Assembly (NCBI GenBank): GCA_013298325.1
Contig: JAAFHJ010000322.1
Location: 1 to 5,996 of the forward strand
DNA: 5,996 nucleotides
Reading direction: 5' to 3'
Source of the DNA: Myxococcales bacterium
GTDB lineage: Bacteria > Myxococcota_A > Polyangia > Polyangiales > Polyangiaceae
In this document: piece after piece, positions 1-5,621 of the stretch
How positions within the stretch are numbered: position 1 is the stretch's first letter
Layout: each line of letters starts with the position of its first letter
The notes under the pieces: model-generated
Told to the model about the DNA's origin: nothing
Seen by the model: the letters and a program-made list of their open reading frames with translations, nothing else
Databases searched by the model: none
Made by a program: the position numbers and the translations under genes

Positions 1-2
1 CG

Positions 3-326
3 AGCGGAGACACGGCGAAACCAGCCCCTCAACCCGCCCCTCAACCCGCCCCTCAACCCGTCCCTCAACCAGAACCGCGTCGAGACCCGCCCCGCGAACT
101 GCCGCCGCCGCGTGCCCCCGACTGGGCGGCGTTCTCCGATCCGGCGTCGCGAAACGCAATTCGGCGCGGCGAAATGCACCAACTGGCCCTCGGCGATCCC
201 GATGGGCCGACCCACGTGAAGCCCCGCGACCCCGGGCGCCGATCGCTCGCGATTTTCGGGGCGTTCGCGGCGCTCGCCGTCCTGCTCGGCGTCGCCGGCC
301 TCGTGCTGTACCGCTTCGCCCGCTAG
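3..326 (+). CDS. C-terminal end of an unidentified protein with Pro/Gln repeat and C-terminal membrane helix (5' truncated)
   Basis: An open frame enters from the left edge and stops at TAG 324-326, showing the last 107 residues. It begins with a short polar stretch and four tandem APQP units (the last is VPQP). A Pro/Arg-rich segment follows, then a less repetitive stretch around DWAAFSDPASRNAIRRGE, and finally a strongly hydrophobic run of about 21 residues (249-311, from AIFGAF to GLVLY) ending in RFAR. Basic residues flank both ends of the helix (PGRRSL before, YRFAR after), so orientation is not clear from charge alone. The layout suggests a protein whose soluble part lies upstream and which is held to the membrane by its C-terminus. 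No catalytic motif is visible in this fragment and I do not recognise the family. It lies 61 bp upstream of the first phosphatase on the same strand, so co-function in phospho-signalling is possible but unproven. The reading frame is supported by third-position GC bias and by the coherent helix before the stop. Confidence 0.7.
   Translation, partial: SGDTAKPAPQPAPQPAPQPVPQPEPRRDPPRELPPPRAPDWAAFSDPASRNAIRRGEMHQLALGDPDGPTHVKPRDPGRRSLAIFGAFAALAVLLGVAGLVLYRFAR
24..71 (+). repeat. Four tandem 12-bp units encoding APQP
   Basis: The unit GCCCCTCAACCC occurs exactly three times (24-35, 36-47, 48-59), and a fourth copy with two changes (GTCCCTCAACCA) occupies 60-71. Each unit is four codons, so changes in copy number keep the frame of the partial upstream gene and only lengthen or shorten a Pro/Gln linker. 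The near-identity at DNA level, including synonymous positions, points to recent slippage expansion. Confidence 0.9.
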
Positions 327-338
327 CGGCATTTTTTT
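311..338 (+). terminator. Weak intrinsic-terminator-like hairpin with T-run
   Basis: CCGCT (311-315) can pair with AGCGG (325-329) across a 9-nt loop, and seven T residues follow at 332-338. The hairpin overlaps the last codons and stop of the partial upstream gene. A competing palindrome, CCGCTAGCGG (320-329), shares the right arm. The T-run is conspicuous in this GC-rich context, but the stem is only 5 bp, so this may be a weak or partial terminator between the upstream gene and the first phosphatase. Confidence 0.35.
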
Positions 339-367
339 GCGCGGCGACCTCGTAGCGGTGCGCTCGA

Positions 368-373
368 TAGGGT
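368..373 (+). promoter_or_regulatory. Candidate -10 element upstream of the first phosphatase
   Basis: TAGGGT at 368-373 lies 14 nt before the preferred GTG start (388) of the first phosphatase. It resembles a sigma-70-type -10 box with a GC-shifted core. Initiation about 7 nt downstream would give a very short or nearly leaderless mRNA, which agrees with the lack of a Shine-Dalgarno before that GTG. No good -35 box is found at the expected spacing, so the call is tentative. Confidence 0.25.
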
Positions 374-387
374 ACGGTCGTCCACCT

Positions 388-1599
388 GTGTCAGACGCAA
401 ACTCGACGGACGCGCTGTTCACACCGACCCTCACGCTCGCGGTGGCAGGCGGCGTTTTGGTCGCCGCCGTCGCGGTCGTCGTCTACCTGCTCCTGCGCGG
501 CCGCACGACGCCGGCCCTGAAGCAGGCGCCAAAGGCTGCACCCGACGAACCGCGCGCCAGCGATCCTTCGAAAGTCCGCGTGCTGGTGGCGCCGAGCCCA
601 CCTGCCGCGGCCAACCCCCCCTCGGGACCGCGCATCCCTACGCTCGCCCCCGCCGGTTCGTCGGTCGGCGAGCTCGACGAAGAGCTCGCGATCGAGATCG
701 AAGCCGATCCGATCCGCCCGCCGGACGTCACCGTCGTCCCCTGGCTCGCCGATCTCTCGGCCCACGACGACGAACCGACCCAGACCGGCGCCTTCGTCGT
801 CGTCGATGGCTCGGGGAGTTCGGACCGCGGTCAGCGCCGGAAACAGAATGAAGACGCCCTCTTCGTCGATGCTGCCAAGGGGCTCTACGTCGTGGCCGAC
901 GGCATGGGCGGCCACAAAGGCGGCGCGCGGGCGAGCAACCTCGCGGTCGATGTCGTCCGCCGGCGCTTCGAAGAGGCGGTCGCCGCCGACCTTGCCGCCG
1001 ACGAACCGGCCTGCGTGACCGTCGCCTGGAAGCCGGCCGGCCCGTCGATGGGCGAAATCGCCAACACCCCCTTCGACGGCGAGCTCCCGCGCCGCGCCGC
1101 CCGCCTCGCGACCGCCGTCTCCGAAGCGAACGACGCCATCTTCCGCGAAGCGAACGCCGACCCGAACTACGCCGGCATGGGGACGACCCTCGTAGTCGCC
1201 CAGTTTGTGCCGAACAAACAGCGCCTGTACGTCGGCCACGTCGGCGACAGCCGCTGCTACCGGCTCCGCGGCGGCGAAATTGAGCAGGTCACCCGCGATC
1301 ATACGATGGAGACCGAGTTCGGCGTCCGCGGCCCCCACGGCAACCGCCTCGCCCGCGCCGTCGGGATCTCGCCCGGCGTGAAGATCGACATGATCCTCGA
1401 CCGCCCGCTCCCCGGCGACGTCTACCTGCTCTGCTCGGACGGCCTCACGAAGACGGTCCCGACCGACCTGATCGGCCATATTCTCGGCGAATTTGCCGAC
1501 CCCGAGCGCGCCGCGAGCGAGCTTGTGACGATGGCGAACACGAACGGCGGCATCGACAACGTCACCGCCGTCGTCGTCCGCGTCGCGTTGCCTTCCTGA
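388..1599 (+). CDS. Membrane-anchored PP2C-family (PPM) Ser/Thr protein phosphatase, copy 1
   Basis: Predicted metal-dependent phosphatase that removes phosphate from Ser/Thr residues of proteins, acting at the cytoplasmic face of the membrane. From GTG 388 it is 403 residues: a short acidic N-terminus, one membrane helix (about 14-36) followed by RGR (cytoplasmic C-terminus by the positive-inside rule), a Pro/Ala-rich then acidic linker (about 40-113), a segment shared with copy 2 (114-133), and the PP2C domain (about 134-400). Visible motifs are QNED (N154-D156), DGMGGH (D171-H176), MGTT, GHVGDSR (D287), LCSDGL (D351) and GGIDN (D390, N391). These include the acidic residues expected to bind the two catalytic metals, so it should be active. 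The usual flap subdomain is shortened: only 14 residues separate DHT (304-306) from LARAVG (321-326). About 30 extra residues relative to copy 2 lie after VVRRRF. In-frame TTG 337 and GTG 358 are alternative starts; I prefer GTG 388 because the membrane helix then begins near the N-terminus. None of the three has a clear Shine-Dalgarno. Confidence 0.92.
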   Translation: MSDANSTDALFTPTLTLAVAGGVLVAAVAVVVYLLLRGRTTPALKQAPKAAPDEPRASDPSKVRVLVAPSPPAAANPPSGPRIPTLAPAGSSVGELDEELAIEIEADPIRPPDVTVVPWLADLSAHDDEPTQTGAFVVVDGSGSSDRGQRRKQNEDALFVDAAKGLYVVADGMGGHKGGARASNLAVDVVRRRFEEAVAADLAADEPACVTVAWKPAGPSMGEIANTPFDGELPRRAARLATAVSEANDAIFREANADPNYAGMGTTLVVAQFVPNKQRLYVGHVGDSRCYRLRGGEIEQVTRDHTMETEFGVRGPHGNRLARAVGISPGVKIDMILDRPLPGDVYLLCSDGLTKTVPTDLIGHILGEFADPERAASELVTMANTNGGIDNVTAVVVRVALPS

Positions 1600-1779
1600 C
1601 CCTGATCGGGGGGAAGGTGGGAGCGAAGTGTACGGACACGCGCAAAGTGTGGTTGCGGAACTGGCGGCGCACCCACGCTTTCATGTAGAGTTCAAAGGCG
1701 TTGGTTGCGAACTCCGCGCCGTCTCCCGCTTCGCGGACGGACGCGTTCCGCGTCATGCGCCGTCCGTCGAGGTACGAAA
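1600..1779 (+). promoter_or_regulatory. Spacer between the two phosphatase genes with direct repeat and dyad; possible own promoter
   Basis: This 180-bp gap holds no plausible gene. It contains an imperfect direct repeat, GGTTGCGGAACT (1651-1662) and GGTTGCGAACT (1703-1713), 52 bp apart. TAGAGT at 1686-1691 could be a -10 box comparable to TAGGGT before copy 1, but lacks a good -35. Near the 3' end, GACGGAC (1736-1742) is complementary to GTCCGTC (1762-1768), and a smaller hairpin ACGCG/CGCGT (1741-1745/1749-1753) lies inside. The gap length suggests copy 2 may be transcribed independently as well as by read-through. No intrinsic terminator is seen after copy 1. Confidence 0.3.
1769..1772 (+). 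promoter_or_regulatory. Shine-Dalgarno for the second phosphatase
   Basis: GAGG at 1769-1772 sits 7 nt before ATG 1780 and decides this start over the longer in-frame extension from TTG 1705. The latter would put an Arg-rich, non-conserved 25-residue tail in front of the membrane helix. Confidence 0.75.
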
Positions 1780-2871
1780 ATGCTTTGGATTTCGATCGCC
1801 GTCTGCGTCGTCGCGATGATTGGGATTCTGGCGCTCCTCCGGAAGCCGGCGCCAGGACCAGGAATCGGTTCGGACGAGGCCCCGCCCCGCGACGACGCCG
1901 AGAAGCCGGTGCGCGCCGTCGCGAAGCTCCCGCGCAGCAAAAAAGCGAGCCTCCCGCCGATCGCGTTGCCGACGATCTCTGCCGAGGGGCACGTCGAGAG
2001 CTCGGTCACCGACGTCGTCGATTTGGACCTCGATCTCGGCCAGACCGAAGGGGGCAGCGGCGTACCGGTCGTGCCGAGCCTCGTCGATCCCGAAGCGGAG
2101 CCCGACGAGCCGACCCGCACCCACCCGCTGATCCTCGTCTCCGCCTGCGGCCAGAGCGATCGCGGCAAGAAGCGCCAGCGGAACGAAGACACCCTCGGCA
2201 TCGTCGAGAACAAAGGTCTCTACATCGTCGCCGACGGCATGGGCGGTCACCGCGGCGGCGCCGAAGCGAGCAAGCTCGCCGTCGAGACGGTCACCGGCCT
2301 CATCAACGACGCCGCCCGCCCGACGAACGTCCTCGACGAGCGCCTCCCGGTCCACGCCAACCGCCTCGCCGATGCGATCCGCGTCGCCAACGCGGCGGTC
2401 CACAAGGCCTCCCACGAGACGCGGGACCTCGCGAAAATGGGGACGACGATGGTCGCCTGCCACTTCGCCCTCCGCAAGCAGCGCGTCTACATCGGCCACG
2501 TCGGCGACAGCCGCGTCTACCGGCTCCGCAACAACGTCCTCGAGCAGATCACGAAGGACCACACCCTCGCCGAGCTCGGCGTCCGCGGCCCTCTCGCGAG
2601 CCGCCTCTCACGGGCGGTCGGCGTCGCTCCGAACGTCACCGTCGACATGCTCGTCGGCAAGCCGCAAGCCGGCGATGTCTATCTGCTTTGCTCGGACGGC
2701 CTGACGAAGATGGTCGACGAGCCGATGATCGAGAAGCTCCTCCGCCAGTGCAGCGACCCGCAAAAGGCGGTCGAGGCGCTTATCGCCAAGGCGAACGACC
2801 TCGGCGGCCGCGACAACGTCACGGTGATCGTCGTAAAGGTTCAAGACTCCACGCAAAACGCCGCCGCCTAG
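1780..2871 (+). CDS. Membrane-anchored PP2C-family (PPM) Ser/Thr protein phosphatase, copy 2
   Basis: A 363-residue paralogue of the preceding gene, with the same predicted role: Mn/Mg-dependent removal of phosphate from Ser/Thr residues at the inner face of the membrane. The protein starts directly with a membrane helix (about 2-20, from LWISIA to ILALL) followed by RKP, placing the rest in the cytoplasm. A charged, Pro-rich linker (about 22-94) includes an alternating acidic/hydrophobic run VDLDLDLG. A 20-residue segment shared with copy 1 follows (95-114), then the PP2C domain (about 115-355). Motifs are RNED (N135-D137), DGMGGH (D152-H157), MGTT, GHVGDSR (D243), LCSDGL (D306) and GGRDN (D345, N346), so the metal-binding acidic residues are intact. 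The flap region is short here too: 13 residues between DHT (260-262) and LSRAVG (276-281). Identity to copy 1 in the catalytic domain is roughly 55-60 percent by eye, indicating local duplication that is not recent. ATG 1780 has a good Shine-Dalgarno. Its stop is 15 bp from the end of the convergent comEC gene. Confidence 0.94.
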   Translation: MLWISIAVCVVAMIGILALLRKPAPGPGIGSDEAPPRDDAEKPVRAVAKLPRSKKASLPPIALPTISAEGHVESSVTDVVDLDLDLGQTEGGSGVPVVPSLVDPEAEPDEPTRTHPLILVSACGQSDRGKKRQRNEDTLGIVENKGLYIVADGMGGHRGGAEASKLAVETVTGLINDAARPTNVLDERLPVHANRLADAIRVANAAVHKASHETRDLAKMGTTMVACHFALRKQRVYIGHVGDSRVYRLRNNVLEQITKDHTLAELGVRGPLASRLSRAVGVAPNVTVDMLVGKPQAGDVYLLCSDGLTKMVDEPMIEKLLRQCSDPQKAVEALIAKANDLGGRDNVTVIVVKVQDSTQNAAA

Positions 2872-2886
2872 CCCCCCGTGCGGCGC

Positions 2887-5373
2887 TCATGGCGCCAAAA
2901 GCCCTTCGCTCGCTGTCGCGATGCGGAGGCCCTCGGCGGTGAAGTGGACGTTGACCGCGCCGGTGCGTGACGTGACCAACAGTGGGATCCCCTCCTCGGA
3001 AAAGCGAGTGACTGTGCGGGGATGCGGATGTCCGAAGCGGTTTCGCAGGCCGCTCGAGGCGACGGCAAGCCGGGGCTGTACCGCCGCGAGGAAGGGGGCC
3101 CCCGAGGAGGTGCGGCTCCCGTGGTGGCCGACTTTGAGGAGATCGCTGGCGAGCGAGCTGCCGTAGCTGGCGACGAGCGCCTCTTCGGCGTCGCGCTCGG
3201 CATCCCCGACGAAGAGGGCGCGCCCGTAGGGGGAAATCACCTGGAAGACCAGCGAGTTGTCGTTGGTGCTCCAGCCATCGTGGACGCCGGGGCACGGCGC
3301 GAGGATCCGGACCACGATGCCGTCTTCGAGCGGGTGATCGCCGCAGAGGTGGCGGGGGCCGAGGCTGCTCGCACCCCGAACTTCCAAGTGTTTTCGGAGC
3401 GCCGCGACCGGTGGGATCTCCGTTGCGCCCGCATCGCCGGTGACCGACCAGAAGCGCCCGACGGAGACGGAAGCGGTCGCCGTCGTGAGGCCGCCGAAAT
3501 GGTCGGGATGGGGGTGGGAAAGGGCAACAACATCGAGATGATCCCGGCGACGGGCCCGAAGCAGCGCCGCGATCGGCACGCCGGGATCGACAGGGCTCCC
3601 GACGAAGCCGCCCCCGTCGACGAGCAAGAGCCTCCCCGATGGCAGGGTGATGAGCGTGGCGTCCCCCTGGCCGACGTCGAGGTGGGTGACGACGAGCTCG
3701 CCGCGCCCCTTGCCAAGGATGGCGATCTCGGCGCCGGCGACGACGGCAAAAAGGGCAACGATTCCAGTGGTAAGCGCCCGTTTTTGGCCGGGGGAGAGGA
3801 GGGCGGGGGCGTCTGGCGTCGGCGGCGCGAACCGGGCCACCGCGACGAGGGCGGCGAGCGCGAGGGCGGCCCCTTGGAGGGGGGTCGGCGGCGGGACGTT
3901 CCAGCCGGGGGCATCGGCGCCGAAGCGGGCGAGCGGCACCAGGAGGCGGAGCGCCCCTCCACCGGCGGTCGCGAGCCCCTGTTCGAGGGGTGGGATCGGG
4001 CCGGCGAGCAGGTGGACGAGGCAGATCGGGAGCGCCGCAAGTTCCCCAATCGGCACCGCAATTCCGTTGAGCGGCACCGCGAGCAGCGGTAGGCGGCCCC
4101 CGAGGCGCGCCAGGAGCGGCACCGTCGGGATCGTCGCCGCGAGGGTGGTCGCGAGCGGTTCGACGAGGCCGACGAGGCCGGCGAGCTGTTGGAGCGGCAC
4201 GATCCGCTTCAAGAGTGCCGTCATCGGGCGGGCAAACACGAGCAGGCCGAAGGTCGCCGCCGCCGAAAGTTGGAAGGAGACGTCGGTCACAACCAGCGGA
4301 TTTCCCAAAGAAAGCAGGAGCGGCGCCGCGGCGAGGTGGCGAAGGGCAGGGGCGCGCCGACCGAGGGCGGTCATCAGGAACGCGAGCGACGCCGTCACCG
4401 CCGCCCGCCAGGCCGATCCGCTCCCTCCGGCGAAATCGGCGTACAAAATCGTGAGCGGGATCCCGCAGGCGGCGGCAAGCTTCTGGGTGTCGTAGCGGGC
4501 GGCGAGCGGCACGATCCGCGCAAAAAGCCAGGCGAGCGCGCGCACAAGGCCGGCGACGACGAGGACGATATGCATCCCGGAGACGGCGAGCAGGTGGGAG
4601 AGGCCGGCGTCCCGGAAGGCGCGATCGTCGTCGGGGGCGAGGTCGTTTTCGCCGAGTACGAGCGCCCGCGCGAAGCCGTCGGTGTCGGCGGAGAAGGTCG
4701 CAGAAATTCGGGCACGTACGCTGTTGCGAAGGGCATCGACGAGGCCGCCCGGCGTGACGCCGCGGCCGGTCCGCAGCACATCGAGGGCACCGCCGGAGAG
4801 GAGCACCCCGCGCGCCGCCTCGCTCCAGCGTGGATCGGGGAGTTCGGCGAAGAGGAAGCGGGTCGGCGCCGCCAAATCGGCGATGAAATGGACGCGATCG
4901 CCGCGCCGCGCGTCTTCAGCGTCTGCGCCATGCCCATGAATTTGCACGCGGATCGTGCCGAACTCCTCGATGATGGGTGGGAGCGCTGCGTCGCCGGGCC
5001 CATCACAGATGAGTTCCTGGGCGTCGACGACGAGCCGCACGCTGACCCCATCCGCGCTCCGGTGGACGACCGGCGAGGTGACGACCGTCCCGTCCCCCTC
5101 GCAGCGGCGTGGCGCGCCGAGGCGCGTCACGAGGTCCCGGCGCTTCGCTTCGTGGGCGCGCACCTGCCTGCGGGCGACGAAAGCTCCCAGTAATGCGACG
5201 AAAATGACAAGAAATGCCAGTGCATGGCGCCGCTTTCCGGAGGCTCGCGTCACGAGCACGAGCATCCCAAGCGCCGCCGCGGCGACGACCGGCGCCGAGA
5301 GGCCATAGACGCCGATCGCCAGCGCCAGCGCCACAAAGAGGAGCGGCTCCAGCCGCGCGAAGGGGGTCCCCAT
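2887..5373 (-). CDS. comEC: ComEC/Rec2-family DNA internalisation channel
   Basis: Full-length ComEC homologue, 828 residues from ATG 5373, within the usual family size. ComEC forms the inner-membrane channel that takes up transforming DNA as a single strand. Three parts are visible. The N-terminal part has hydrophobic helices (about 10-42 and 51-67) and an OB-fold-like soluble region (about 85-200) with two cysteines (C91, C123). The competence domain (about 230-515) is polytopic and has the hallmark LSHLLAVSGMHI (258-269), a conserved Arg in AWRAAV (321-326), and DVSFQLSAAATFGLL (364-378). The C-terminal metallo-beta-lactamase-like domain (about 556-815) has DVGQGD (566-571), LLLVDGGG, SHPHPDHFGG (metal-type motif H620, H622, D624, H625), FVGDAE (D724) and VGHHGS (H750, H751). 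All hallmark residues are present, so the putative nuclease domain looks intact. An in-frame TTG at 5427 would add 18 residues but lacks a Shine-Dalgarno; ATG 5373 has GGGGG 6 nt upstream. No comEA, comF or pilus gene is in view. It is convergent with the phosphatases and divergent from the stress protein. Confidence 0.95.
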   Translation of the reverse strand: MGTPFARLEPLLFVALALAIGVYGLSAPVVAAAALGMLVLVTRASGKRRHALAFLVIFVALLGAFVARRQVRAHEAKRRDLVTRLGAPRRCEGDGTVVTSPVVHRSADGVSVRLVVDAQELICDGPGDAALPPIIEEFGTIRVQIHGHGADAEDARRGDRVHFIADLAAPTRFLFAELPDPRWSEAARGVLLSGGALDVLRTGRGVTPGGLVDALRNSVRARISATFSADTDGFARALVLGENDLAPDDDRAFRDAGLSHLLAVSGMHIVLVVAGLVRALAWLFARIVPLAARYDTQKLAAACGIPLTILYADFAGGSGSAWRAAVTASLAFLMTALGRRAPALRHLAAAPLLLSLGNPLVVTDVSFQLSAAATFGLLVFARPMTALLKRIVPLQQLAGLVGLVEPLATTLAATIPTVPLLARLGGRLPLLAVPLNGIAVPIGELAALPICLVHLLAGPIPPLEQGLATAGGGALRLLVPLARFGADAPGWNVPPPTPLQGAALALAALVAVARFAPPTPDAPALLSPGQKRALTTGIVALFAVVAGAEIAILGKGRGELVVTHLDVGQGDATLITLPSGRLLLVDGGGFVGSPVDPGVPIAALLRARRRDHLDVVALSHPHPDHFGGLTTATASVSVGRFWSVTGDAGATEIPPVAALRKHLEVRGASSLGPRHLCGDHPLEDGIVVRILAPCPGVHDGWSTNDNSLVFQVISPYGRALFVGDAERDAEEALVASYGSSLASDLLKVGHHGSRTSSGAPFLAAVQPRLAVASSGLRNRFGHPHPRTVTRFSEEGIPLLVTSRTGAVNVHFTAEGLRIATASEGLLAP

Positions 5374-5621
5374 GGCGCGCCCCCAGGCGACGCCTGTACC
5401 AACGCCGTTTTCCTGGGGTATTTGCAAATTCGGGCGCCGATCCCCCCTGGCCCACGCCCGATTTGCCTGGCCCGGGCCACCCCCAGGCCACCTCCGCGCA
5501 ATTTCTGCACACAGCCGGCAAGGCGTGCGGCAATTCGCCCCAGCGACGCGCCGGTCTGTCGCAAAACGTCTCGACTTTACGCAGTTTTCGCCGCGGCACA
5601 GCAGCTGCTGCGCGTGCGCGC
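5374..5621. promoter_or_regulatory. Divergent intergenic region between comEC and the stress-protein gene, with three perfect palindromes
   Basis: These 248 bp must hold the start signals for both divergent genes. The weak ribosome site for comEC is GGGGG on the minus strand (5380-5384). Perfect palindromes are ATTTGCAAAT (5420-5429), TGGCCCGGGCCA (5468-5479) and CAGCAGCTGCTG (5599-5610). The second is nested in an inverted pair GCCTGG/CCAGGC (5465-5470/5483-5488). CCTGGCCC is also directly repeated at a 20-bp interval (5446-5453 and 5466-5473). I could not assign convincing -35/-10 boxes on either strand. The palindromes are operator candidates only. Confidence 0.4.

Noticed and set aside
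391..1479. Long minus-strand frame (362 codons) opposite phosphatase 1
   Set aside because: It lies wholly antisense to a confident PP2C gene, is rich in Ala/Gly/Arg/Val/Asp without any motif, and arises from the GC-biased codons of the true gene.
1600..1610. CCC/GGG short dyad just after the stop of phosphatase 1
   Set aside because: Stem of about three base pairs with no T-run; expected by chance in GC-rich DNA.
1753..2562. 269-codon minus-strand frame opposite phosphatase 2
   Set aside because: Antisense shadow of the PP2C gene with no recognisable domain.
2882..2896. GGCGC/GCGCC inverted repeat between the convergent phosphatase 2 and comEC stops
   Set aside because: The stem is only 5 bp and no T-run follows on either strand in the direction of transcription, so it does not qualify as an intrinsic terminator.
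1701..2942. 413-codon plus-strand frame overlapping phosphatase 2
   Set aside because: The product is almost entirely Arg/Pro/Ala, which is typical of a shifted frame in GC-rich DNA; the overlapping frame has complete PP2C motifs.
3022..4092. 356-codon plus-strand frame opposite comEC
   Set aside because: Gly/Arg/Glu-rich low-complexity product, antisense to the motif-bearing metallo-beta-lactamase and competence domains of comEC.
4189..5193. 334-codon plus-strand frame opposite comEC
   Set aside because: Same reasoning: no domain, biased composition, and it mirrors the codons of comEC.
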